In this document: positions 54,241-62,218 of the stretch, in pieces
Layout of the letters: each line of letters starts with the position of its first letter
Numbering within the stretch: the stretch's first letter is position 1
Origin: Aeromonas lusitana
GTDB taxonomy: Bacteria; Pseudomonadota; Gammaproteobacteria; Enterobacterales; Aeromonadaceae
Length of the DNA: 64,000 nt
NCBI RefSeq assembly: GCF_002812985.1
Contig: NZ_PGCP01000013.1
Span: 1-64,000 of the forward strand
Direction: 5' to 3'
The notes under the pieces: model-generated
What the model was told of the DNA's origin: nothing
What the model saw: the letters and a program-made list of their open reading frames with translations, nothing else
The model's database searches: none
Made by a program: the position numbers and the translations under genes

Positions 54241-55776
54241 TCAGGGGTTGGGTACAGTGCTGGCACAGTCATACTGCTCACCTTTTAATCCCATGACGTC
54301 ACAGGTGACGGTCAAGACGTCGTTGGGACGAGCCCACTCGGGGTCCCAGCTACCCATGGGATCATCATGACGCTTGTCTTTATAGAGATCCCACATGATC
54401 ATGCCGGAGGGGGCATATTTGGCGGTGCGGTTGGCTATATCATTGAGCAACTCCTTGCTCAGGAATAAATTGCCGGTGGCAGGTCTGCCGACTTCGAAGC
54501 CGACCGTGATGGGAGGAGTAATCAGCAACTTCTGCGGTTGAATGGATGCGGTCGCATAATTGGGAGCACCTTTTATCAGGGCATGCCCAGGTCGCAGGGT
54601 ATCGCCGGATTTCAACCAGCTGAAGAAGGAGCCGTAGTAATAATCGACCTGTCCCGCCAGATCGCAGGGAATATTGGTATCTCCGCCGCAGTCGGTTTCA
54701 CTCAAGTCATAGGACATGATGCCTATGGTGCTGAGCCGGTCGATCTTGTCAGGATATTGCAGGGCCGTGTTGTAGATGAGGCCATACAGGTTGCCGCCCC
54801 ACCAGGCTCCGCCATAGGTGTGGCTGGTGTGGGCATTGCTGCCCCAGTTGGCCGACATATTGGGGAGTCCGCCGGTGGCCGGCGCCGCCGTGCTCAGCGC
54901 AAGCCCGGTATCGATGGCATCGATGGCGTTGTAGAGAGAGCCCAGGATGGCCGCAAACTTGTCTACCGTGTCCGGCATGATCCTGGGGTAGGCCAGCTGC
55001 GCGGGATCTATCTGCATGTCGTTGTTATAGATGAGCGGCCCCTTGCCCTGGCTCATCAGCTCGGTGGTATCGAGGTACTCCAGATTGCTGGCAGGTGTCT
55101 GTACTGAGTCCGGCGTCAGGCGCCAGCTGTAGGCGTTGAGGTCCGCGTGCCAGAACTCTTCGTAGTCCAGATCGATACCCGCCACGCCGAGATCGCTGGC
55201 CAGCTGCACCACGTTTCGATAGGCCTGATCCGCGGCCTGACCGGAGATGGGATTGTCGAAGCGGTTGGCTGAGCCCGGATTGGGGAAGGAGTCATATTTC
55301 TCCCCGGCGGGGCCACAGGCATTCACCTTGCCTGCGGTGACATCGTAGTATTCCGGGATGCAGCTGAAGTTCCAGCCCCCGACGGCGATATAGGTCTCCA
55401 CCCCGTGCAGCTTGAAGGTGTTGATGATCTCCTTGAGCTGAGAAAAATCGGCGGCGGATTTGTTATCTTTCGGTTTTTTATTGACGGTGGCCGTGTCGCA
55501 GACATAACCGAATAATCCGGTGCAGGCCAGATCGTTTTGCGTGTAATTGACCAGGCTGGGCTGGACGAACGACAGTACCAGCTTGTTGAAATTACTCTTT
55601 TGACTGGCGACCTGCTGGCTCAAGGCTTCCAGATTATTCAATGAGGCGTAATAGGCGGGGATGCCGGTAGGCGCATCTGGGCCACTCAAATAATAAGCGG
55701 CGATCTCCGGGGACTGCGCCATTGCGCCAGTGGTGGCCAGCGTCGCAATAGCGCCGAGCAGTATATATTTTTTCAT
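54241..55776 (-). CDS. Secreted glycoside hydrolase family 18 (chitinase-like) protein
   Basis: 511 residues. A signal peptide (MKKYILLGAIATLATTGAMA) is followed by a GH18 barrel. The strand-3 motif is ETYIAVGGWNF (SxGG-like, here AVGG) and the strand-4 motif is GVAGIDLDYEEFW, with Glu206 as the acid/base. The family DGxDxDxE motif has Ala in place of the first Asp, while Asp202, Asp204 and Glu206 are kept. STAAPATGG and MSYDLSETDCGGD are later barrel strands. No chitin-binding module is seen. It probably acts on chitin or another N-acetylglucosamine polymer outside the cell. The flanks are AT-rich compared with the chromosome. Confidence 0.85.
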   Translation of the reverse strand: MKKYILLGAIATLATTGAMAQSPEIAAYYLSGPDAPTGIPAYYASLNNLEALSQQVASQKSNFNKLVLSFVQPSLVNYTQNDLACTGLFGYVCDTATVNKKPKDNKSAADFSQLKEIINTFKLHGVETYIAVGGWNFSCIPEYYDVTAGKVNACGPAGEKYDSFPNPGSANRFDNPISGQAADQAYRNVVQLASDLGVAGIDLDYEEFWHADLNAYSWRLTPDSVQTPASNLEYLDTTELMSQGKGPLIYNNDMQIDPAQLAYPRIMPDTVDKFAAILGSLYNAIDAIDTGLALSTAAPATGGLPNMSANWGSNAHTSHTYGGAWWGGNLYGLIYNTALQYPDKIDRLSTIGIMSYDLSETDCGGDTNIPCDLAGQVDYYYGSFFSWLKSGDTLRPGHALIKGAPNYATASIQPQKLLITPPITVGFEVGRPATGNLFLSKELLNDIANRTAKYAPSGMIMWDLYKDKRHDDPMGSWDPEWARPNDVLTVTCDVMGLKGEQYDCASTVPNP

Positions 55777-56203
55777 ATAATATCCTTATTTATCTCTACA
55801 AGAGCGCAGTAGAGCCGAAAGCAATATCCTTGCTCTCATACAGGGTTATATTGAATGAAGTGTCGATCGCTTGATGTAATTGTGCTTGTTAATCTCCTGT
55901 TACGAATAGGAGTCTCGATAGTAAGGGGAGATGGTCATTTTTTGCTGAATATAAACTGAATGGCTGACAAGCTTTTTTATTAACTTTGTTGTCAGTGTTA
56001 TATCGGAATTTTAAATGCAAGGGCGGGCGCGCAGATTGATATCTAATATGTCTGATAACATAGTACTCGGATAATAATTCGGATGTTTGGCAATACATTG
56101 GCAGCGCGGCGTAGAGTACACAGGAGTGACATCAGGAATAAAGAAAGGGATATGAAAGATGGAACCTGCCCAGCTCTCATATCCCGGTTTTACCTCGGTC
56201 GGT
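55777..56203. other. AT-rich intergenic region upstream of the GH18 gene
   Basis: About 425 bases of AT-rich sequence containing the promoter region of the GH18 gene and the end of the cus operon. No gene or RNA is recognised, and no cus terminator with a clear T run was found. Confidence 0.35.
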
Positions 56204-56551
56204 TTACTGCTTCTGCAACATGGTCACCGTCAGCTTGCCGGCCGGATTGGTGGCATGGAAATTCACCGCATCCCCGACCTCGAACCCCTCCAGCAGGGCG
56301 GGATCCGCTACCCGGAAGGTCATGGTCATGGGGGGCATCTTGAGATTGCTGATGGCCTCGTGCTTGATCCCGACCTTGCCATTGGCGGCGTCGATGCGGC
56401 TGATGACCCCCCGGGTCATGGTCGTGTCGGCCATCTCCATCCCTGCCATCTGGGACATATCGTGTCCCTGGTGACTCATGGTCATCTCGGCCCGGGCCTG
56501 AAGGGAGGCGAAGCCGAGCAGCAGGGTCAGGGTCAACGTTTTGATGTTCAT
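56204..56551 (-). CDS. cusF: Periplasmic copper chaperone CusF-like
   Basis: 115 residues. A signal peptide (about 1-21, ending ARA) precedes a Met/His-rich stretch (EMTMSHQGHDMSQMAGMEM) and the CusF barrel. The metal site in E. coli CusF is His36, Trp44, Met47, Met49; the aligned residues here are His64, Met72, Met75, Met77 (IKHEAISNLKMPPMTMTFRV), so the Trp is replaced by Met. AAGGAAAA precedes ATG 56551; ATG 56578 is less likely. Last gene of the operon, 45 bases after cusA. It carries Cu(I)/Ag(I) to the CusBA pump. Confidence 0.9.
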   Translation of the reverse strand: MNIKTLTLTLLLGFASLQARAEMTMSHQGHDMSQMAGMEMADTTMTRGVISRIDAANGKVGIKHEAISNLKMPPMTMTFRVADPALLEGFEVGDAVNFHATNPAGKLTVTMLQKQ

Positions 56552-56596
56552 GGTGTTTTCCTTATATGTCTGATTCATGGTGGGTTGTGCATTCGG

Positions 56597-59500
56597 TCAT
56601 TCAGATTGTTCGTGGGCTGGCAGGCTGCGCTTGCGCCACAGATAGAAGGCCGCCGGCAGCACCAGCAGGGTCAGACCTAAAGCCGTCACCATGCCGCCGA
56701 TCATGGGGGCGGCGATGCGCTGCATCACCTCCGAGCCGGTGCCGTGGCTCCACATGATGGGCAGGAGGCCGGCGATGATGGTCACTACCGTCATCATCTT
56801 GGGGCGCAGGCGCAGGGCGGCGCCCTGGATGACGGCGTCATGCAGGCCTTGCAGCGTGGGTTTGCCGCGGGCGACCAGATCGTCCCAGGCGTGGTTGAGG
56901 TAGACCAGCATCAGGACGCCGGTCTCCACCGCCACCCCGGCCAGGGCGATAAAGCCGACACCGACGGCGACTGACAGGTTGAAGTCCAGCAGCCAGACGG
57001 TCCAGATCCCACCCACTACCGCCAGCGGCAGGGTGGTGAGGATCAGCAGCACCTCCTGGAGGCGGCGAAACGCCAGATAGAGCAGCAGCACTATGATGGC
57101 GAGCGTCAGGGGCACCACGTAGGCCAGACGCGCCTTGGCCCGCTCCATGTACTCGTACTGCCCGGACCAGGTGAGGGCATAACCCGCCGGCAGCACCAGC
57201 TGTTTTTCCACCTCGGCTTTGGCCTCGGCCACGAAGGAGCCTATGTCTCTGTCCCGGATATCCACGTAGACCCAGCCGTTGAGGCGAGCGTTCTCGCTCC
57301 TGAGCATGGGAGCCTCGTCGCTGATGTAGACCCGGGCTACATCGGCCAATGCGATGCGCTCGCCTTTGGGGGTGACCAGGGGCAAGAGCTCCAGGCTTGC
57401 CACCGAGTCGCGGTAGCTCTGGGGGTAGCGCAGGTTGATGGGATAGCGCTCGCGCCCCTCTATGGTCTGGCCCACGTCCATGCCGCCCACCGCGGTGGCG
57501 AGCACTGCCTGCACCTCGGCGATGTTGAGGCCGTAGCGAGCCGCCTTCAGTCGGTCTATATCCACCTTGACGTAGCGACCGCCCGCCACCCGCTCGGCGT
57601 AGACGGACGATGCCCCCTGCACTTTGCCGACTATCTGCTCCAGCTGCTGGCCTATCCCCTGAATGACCTTGAGATCCGGCCCCGCTATCTTGATGCCCAC
57701 CGGGGTCTTGATGCCGGTGGCCAGCATGTCGATGCGGGTCTTGATGGGGGGCACCCAGGCGTTGGTGAGACCGGGGAAGCGGATGAGGGCGTCGAGCTCT
57801 TCTTTGAGCTTCTCCGGTGTCATGCCGGGGCGCCACTGATCTCGCGGTTTGAGCTGTATGCTGGTCTCCATCATCACTAGGTCTGCGGGATCGGTGGCGG
57901 AGTCGGCGCGGCCCGCCTTGCCAAACACGTTCTGCACCTCGGGCACGGTACGAATGAGCTTGTCGGTCTGCTGCAGTATCTCCCGCGCCTTGCCCACCGA
58001 GATGTTCGCCGCCGTGGTGGGCATGTACATGATGTCCCCCTCATCGAACGGCGGTATGAACTCTGAGCCGAGATAGTGCAACGGCCAGAAGCCCACGACC
58101 GTCACCACCAGGGCCGCGATGAGCGTGCTCTTGGGGCGCGCCAGCACGGTGTTGAGCAGCGGAATATAGCCGTTGCTCAGGCCCCGATTGAGGGGGTTGG
58201 CCTGCTCGGGCAAGACCCTGCCACGGATGAAGTAGCCCATGATGACGGGCACGAGTGTGATGGAGAGCCCGGCCGCTGCCGCCATGGCGTAGGTCTTGGT
58301 GTAGGCCAGCGGATGGAACATGCGTCCCTCCTGGGCCTCCAGTGCGAACACCGGCAGGAAGCTCATGGTGATGATGAGCAGGGAGAAGAAGATGGCGGGC
58401 CCCACCTCTATGCTCGCCTCGACGATCACCTGCCAGCGGTTCTTCTCGTTAAGCTCTGTGCGCTCCATATGCTTGTGGACGTTCTCTATCATCACGATGG
58501 CGCCATCCACCATGGCACCGATGGCGATGGCGATGCCGCCAAGGGACATGATGTTGGCGTTGATCCCCTGCAGGTGCATGACGATGAAGGCGACCAAGAT
58601 GGCGATGGGCAGGGAGATCACCACCACCAGAGAGGATCTCAGGTGGAACAGGAAGGCCAAGCAGACCAGCACCACCACGGCGAACTCCTCGATGAGCTTG
58701 CCGGAGAGGTTGTCGATGGCGCGCGCGATGAGATCCGAGCGGTCGTACACGGTAACCACCTCCACCCCGTCCGGCAGGCTGGATTTGAGCTCGGCGAGCC
58801 GTGCCTTGACCCCGTCTATGGTGTGCTGGGCATTCTCGCCGTAGCGCATGACGATGATGCCACCCACCACTTCCCCCTCACCATTGAGCTCGGCGATGCC
58901 ACGCCGGCTCTGGGGACCGGTGACCACCTCCGCCACATCCCCAAGCAGCAGGGGCGCACCCCGCACATTGGTGCCGAGGGGTATCTGCTTGAGGTCTTCC
59001 ACGCTCTTCAGATAACCATTCGAGCGAACCATATATTCCGCTTCCGCCATCTCGATGACGGAGGCGCCAGTCTCTTGGTTGCCCTGCTCGATGGCGGTCT
59101 GGATCAGCGAAAGCGGGATGCCGTAGGCGCGCAGCTTGTCCGGGTCGACCCGTACCTGATACTGGCGTACCATGCCGCCGACGGTGGCGACCTCGGAGAC
59201 CCCGTTTACTGTCTGCAGCTCGTATTTCAAAAACCAGTTCTGCAGCGAGGTGAGTTCGCTGAGATCGTGCTTACCGGTTCTGTCCACCAGGGCGTACTGG
59301 TAGACCCAGCCCACCCCGGTGGCATCCGGGCCGAGCTGGGGGCGGGCGGAGGCGGGCAGGCTAGGGGCCACCTGACTCAGATACTCCAGCACCCGGGCGC
59401 GGGCCCAGTAGAGATCCGTGCTGTCGTCGAACAGCACATAGACGAAGGAGTCGCCGAAGAAGGAGTAGCCGCGCACCGTGGTGGCCCCCGGCACCGCCAG

Positions 59501-59719
59501 CATGGCGGTGGTGAGGGGGTAGGTGACCTGATCCTCCACTACCTGGGGCGCTTGGCCCGGGTAGGAAGTCTTGATGATCACCTGCACGTCGGAGAGATCC
59601 GGCAAGGCGTCCACCGGGGTCTGCTTGACCGACCAGAGCCCCCAGACAGTTAACATCAGCGTGAGCAGCAGCACCAGGAAGCGGTTGCCGACGGACCAGC
59701 GAATAATCGACGGGATCAT
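56597..59719 (-). CDS. cusA: Heavy-metal RND efflux pump CusA
   Basis: 1040 residues (E. coli CusA 1047). It begins [20 protein letters not shown], typical of the HME-RND class. [25 protein letters not shown] holds the helix-4 proton-relay acidic residue, [24 protein letters not shown] and [26 protein letters not shown] match the CusA periplasmic region with its metal-site methionines, and [29 protein letters not shown] is near the C-terminus. It exports Cu(I) or Ag(I) using the proton gradient. GAGG lies about 10 bases before ATG 59719. Confidence 0.95.
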   Translation of the reverse strand: MIPSIIRWSVGNRFLVLLLTLMLTVWGLWSVKQTPVDALPDLSDVQVIIKTSYPGQAPQVVEDQVTYPLTTAMLAVPGATTVRGYSFFGDSFVYVLFDDSTDLYWARARVLEYLSQVAPSLPASARPQLGPDATGVGWVYQYALVDRTGKHDLSELTSLQNWFLKYELQTVNGVSEVATVGGMVRQYQVRVDPDKLRAYGIPLSLIQTAIEQGNQETGASVIEMAEAEYMVRSNGYLKSVEDLKQIPLGTNVRGAPLLLGDVAEVVTGPQSRRGIAELNGEGEVVGGIIVMRYGENAQHTIDGVKARLAELKSSLPDGVEVVTVYDRSDLIARAIDNLSGKLIEEFAVVVLVCLAFLFHLRSSLVVVISLPIAILVAFIVMHLQGINANIMSLGGIAIAIGAMVDGAIVMIENVHKHMERTELNEKNRWQVIVEASIEVGPAIFFSLLIITMSFLPVFALEAQEGRMFHPLAYTKTYAMAAAAGLSITLVPVIMGYFIRGRVLPEQANPLNRGLSNGYIPLLNTVLARPKSTLIAALVVTVVGFWPLHYLGSEFIPPFDEGDIMYMPTTAANISVGKAREILQQTDKLIRTVPEVQNVFGKAGRADSATDPADLVMMETSIQLKPRDQWRPGMTPEKLKEELDALIRFPGLTNAWVPPIKTRIDMLATGIKTPVGIKIAGPDLKVIQGIGQQLEQIVGKVQGASSVYAERVAGGRYVKVDIDRLKAARYGLNIAEVQAVLATAVGGMDVGQTIEGRERYPINLRYPQSYRDSVASLELLPLVTPKGERIALADVARVYISDEAPMLRSENARLNGWVYVDIRDRDIGSFVAEAKAEVEKQLVLPAGYALTWSGQYEYMERAKARLAYVVPLTLAIIVLLLYLAFRRLQEVLLILTTLPLAVVGGIWTVWLLDFNLSVAVGVGFIALAGVAVETGVLMLVYLNHAWDDLVARGKPTLQGLHDAVIQGAALRLRPKMMTVVTIIAGLLPIMWSHGTGSEVMQRIAAPMIGGMVTALGLTLLVLPAAFYLWRKRSLPAHEQSE

Positions 59720-59792
59720 GATGTGGCACCTCGCTCAGGGCTCGCGGGCGGCTGGGAGGGCTGGCCAGTAAAGCGGCAAAGGATGGCAGGGA

Positions 59793-61295
59793 TCATGATT
59801 TATCCCCCATCTCGTGCTGGCTGTGATCCATGCCCTTCATGTCATCTGTGACAGGCATGGCCTTGCTGGCCGGGGCATCCTCGATATGGATATTGACGAT
59901 CCTGTACTCATCCCCTTCTTGCTCGACCTGCAGGTGCAGGGCCTGACCCTGTTTCAACTGGCTGATGTCGACGCCGCCCGCGACGGTGAAGTCCATTTCC
60001 ATGGCGGGCCACTGCCATTCGGGGATCGGCTGGTGGCTGACGCTTAACGTCCGGCTTCCTATATCCAATGTCTGGATCTCCCCCTGGGTCCACACCTGCT
60101 GGGGCCGTACCGCCGTCATGCGCTGGAAGTCCGAGTCGATGCTGGACTCGGAGTCGAGCAAAAATTGCGCCGAGCTGACTATCTCGTCGCCGGGCTCGAC
60201 CCCGCTCTGGATGGCGACCTTGTCACCAAACTGGGCGCCGAGCGTCACCGCCACCGACTTGAAGCCGCCGTCCCCCAGGGCCAGCACCAGCCGGTCCTGG
60301 CTGCCGGTGCGGATCACAGCTTCGCTCGGCACCAGAGTCTGGGGGGCGCCGCTGCCGCTTCGGATACTCACTTTGGCGAACATGTTGGGTTTGAGGAACT
60401 CGTCCGGGTTATTGAAACGCAGCCGCACCTTGAGGGTGCGGGTCACCGCATCCAGGGTGGGATAGAGGTAATCCACCCGGCCCTGCCACTGGCGGCCGGG
60501 GGCGTAGTCCAGTGTCATGGTGACGGGATCCCCGATTTTCAGCTGGGAAGCCTGGCGCTCGAACACCTCGGCGCTCACCCACACCTGCTGCAGGGTACTG
60601 ATGTTGAACAGGGCGGCGGCGGGCTCCACGTACTGGCCCTCGCGTACTTTGAGCTCGGACACATAACCGCTGCTCGGGGCATAGATACGGATGGTCTCGC
60701 TCACCTGACGGGTGCGCTTGAGGGCAGCTATCTGATCCGCCGGCACCTGCAGGGATTTCAACTTACCTTCGGCGGCGCGCAGCAGCAGTGGGTTGCTGGT
60801 ATTGAGGGCCAGCAGATACTCGTGCTGGGCATTGACCAGATCCGGCGCGTAGAGCTCATAGATGAGGCTGCCCTTGGCCACCTTCTGCCCCTCGCTCTTG
60901 ATGGCGAGGGTGCGGATCCAGCCCGCCATGCGGGCGTTGATGGCCTCCAGCCGATCCTCGTCATAGCCCACGTAACCCACAGTCTCGATCTGCTGGTGGA
61001 CGGGCAGTCGCTCGACTTTGGCGAGCCGCACCCCCAGGTTCTGCTGGATCTGGGGGCTGATGGTGACGGTACCGGGCGATCCCCCCTGTTTTTCTTCATA
61101 GACGGGGATGAAGTCCATCCCCATGTTGTCCTTGGCGGGGCCGTCACGACGGTCGCGAGGATCCATGGGGTTGACCCAGTAGAGGGGCTGCTTCTGGACG
61201 CTGGCACCCTCGCCGGGCAGGTGTCTGGCGGCCAGATAACCGCCGCCAGCCCCGAGGGCGAGCAGCAGGGCGGAGAGGATCAGGGGCTTGTTCAT
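59793..61295 (-). CDS. cusB: CusB-type adaptor with fused C-terminal CusF-like domain
   Basis: 500 residues, against about 407 in E. coli CusB. After a membrane anchor (LILSALLLALGAGGGYLAARHL) comes a short heavy-metal-binding-like segment YWVNPMDPRDRRDGPAKDNM with MDFIPVYE, lacking the usual Cys. The adaptor core follows (SPQIQQNLGVRLAKVERLP, RTLKVRLRFNNPDEFLKPNMFAKV). Residues about 401-472 form a CusF-like domain with His421, Trp429, Met432, Met434 (SHQPIPEWQWPAMEMDF), all four ligand-site residues kept. The tail (MKGMDHSQHEMGDKS) is rich in Met and His. AGGAGG lies 6 bases before ATG 61295; the frame is open upstream. It joins CusA to an outer membrane channel. Confidence 0.94.
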   Translation of the reverse strand: MNKPLILSALLLALGAGGGYLAARHLPGEGASVQKQPLYWVNPMDPRDRRDGPAKDNMGMDFIPVYEEKQGGSPGTVTISPQIQQNLGVRLAKVERLPVHQQIETVGYVGYDEDRLEAINARMAGWIRTLAIKSEGQKVAKGSLIYELYAPDLVNAQHEYLLALNTSNPLLLRAAEGKLKSLQVPADQIAALKRTRQVSETIRIYAPSSGYVSELKVREGQYVEPAAALFNISTLQQVWVSAEVFERQASQLKIGDPVTMTLDYAPGRQWQGRVDYLYPTLDAVTRTLKVRLRFNNPDEFLKPNMFAKVSIRSGSGAPQTLVPSEAVIRTGSQDRLVLALGDGGFKSVAVTLGAQFGDKVAIQSGVEPGDEIVSSAQFLLDSESSIDSDFQRMTAVRPQQVWTQGEIQTLDIGSRTLSVSHQPIPEWQWPAMEMDFTVAGGVDISQLKQGQALHLQVEQEGDEYRIVNIHIEDAPASKAMPVTDDMKGMDHSQHEMGDKS

Positions 61296-61601
61296 AACAG
61301 GCCTCCTGCGCGAGTCTGCAGGCAGACAGTGCGGGAGGAGGGGGCGCACGGGGACGCAAAAATCTTGGCTGATGACATGGTACATCTTCTCTTGTATCAG
61401 GCCGCCGGGCTGCTGCAAGGTGGCGAACGGGCAAGCTGTCGGTACGATTCCGGGCGTGCGTTAGGCGCCGACATCACACAGAACAGGCTTGGCCACTAGC
61501 AGGAGTGGGCGATAAACGTGACTACAGCAACAGGATCGTCTGTTGTATATCGCTTACGGCAATGGAAAAACCATCGCGCTGGCTAGCGGAAGAAGATGTG
61601 T
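61296..61601. other. Gap between the first cus-operon gene and cusB
   Basis: About 305 bases with no supported gene. No obvious terminator is seen, so read-through from the CueR-type promoter at 62060-62090 into cusBAF is likely, although a separate promoter cannot be excluded. Confidence 0.4.
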
Positions 61602-62030
61602 CTAATGGCGCAGCACAGAGAGCATCAGATGCCGTCTGGGCCAGGAGGGGGGATGGGCGCCGCGCAGGCGCAGCAAGGGGTCACGCAGCCACTGATCCAG
61701 CAGATCTATACCCAGTCGGGGCATCAGCAGCAGGGGCAGGGCAAACAGGGTGAGCAGGACCGCCAGCAAGGGGATACCGCCGGTGAGGCCGCCGTGCATC
61801 TGGCAGTCATCCTGGCTCTGGGCGCTGGCCTGGCCGTCGTGGCAGGCCAGGCTCTGCATGGCCGGGGAGGGTTCGGCGTTGCCGCTCATGAGCATCATGG
61901 CATCCGGGGAGGCGGTGCCTTCGTCGACTGCGGCGCTGTGCCAGCTGATGCACAGGGTCAGATTGCAGATGAGCACCAGCGCCAGCAACAGCCGGGCGAT
62001 GAGCTCTGTGGGCAATCTGGATGACAACAT
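61602..62030 (-). CDS. Small membrane protein with Cys/His/Met loop, head of the copper operon
   Basis: 142 residues. One hydrophobic segment near the N-terminus (LIARLLLALVLICNLTLC) and another near 85-105 (GIPLLAVLLTLFALPLLLMP) flank a loop rich in Met, Cys and His (DAMMLMSGNAEPSPAMQSLACHDG, then DDCQMHGG). The C-terminus is basic. I do not recognise the family with confidence; small proteins of this kind occur at the head of copper-resistance operons (DUF2946-like). ATG 62030 is about 30 bases from the -10 of the CueR-type promoter and has GGGGAAA about 6 bases upstream. A periplasmic copper-binding role is inferred. Confidence 0.7.
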   Translation of the reverse strand: MLSSRLPTELIARLLLALVLICNLTLCISWHSAAVDEGTASPDAMMLMSGNAEPSPAMQSLACHDGQASAQSQDDCQMHGGLTGGIPLLAVLLTLFALPLLLMPRLGIDLLDQWLRDPLLRLRGAHPPSWPRRHLMLSVLRH

Positions 62031-62059
62031 GGGCAGTTTCCCCAATGACGGATGTGGCG

Positions 62060-62090
62060 AATGTAAACCTTACCGAAAGGAGAAGGTCAA
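62060..62090 (-). promoter_or_regulatory. CueR/MerR-type copper-responsive promoter of the cus operon
   Basis: On the minus strand, TTGACC (62090-62085), a 19-base spacer and TACATT (62065-62060). The over-long 19-bp spacer with an internal dyad (ACCTT...AAGGT, 62067-62087) is the hallmark of promoters activated by MerR-family regulators, and the sequence resembles the CueR-controlled copA promoter of E. coli. No merR-type gene is in the window, so CueR must be encoded elsewhere. Confidence 0.8.
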
Positions 62091-62187
62091 GATTTGGCAA
62101 CTGCGGGCCGCGCAATATGTGAGGACAGACAGGGACTTGGGGCCGACAGGGAGAGGGGCGCGGGCCGCCGGGCAGGGGCAGAGAAGC

Positions 62188-62211
62188 AAGCCCCCGCATG
62201 GGCGGGGGCTT
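62188..62211 (-). terminator. Terminator after the RND pump gene
   Basis: AAGCCCCCGC (62188-62197) and GCGGGGGCTT (62202-62211) form a perfect 10-bp stem with a 4-base loop, 7 bases past the stop. On the minus strand it is followed by GCTTCTCT, so the T run is weak. Confidence 0.7.
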
Positions 62212-62218
62212 GTCAGTC

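Noticed and set aside
58076..59653. A 525-codon open frame antisense to cusA
   Set aside because: His/Gly/Asp-rich shadow translation with no signal, motif or ribosome site.
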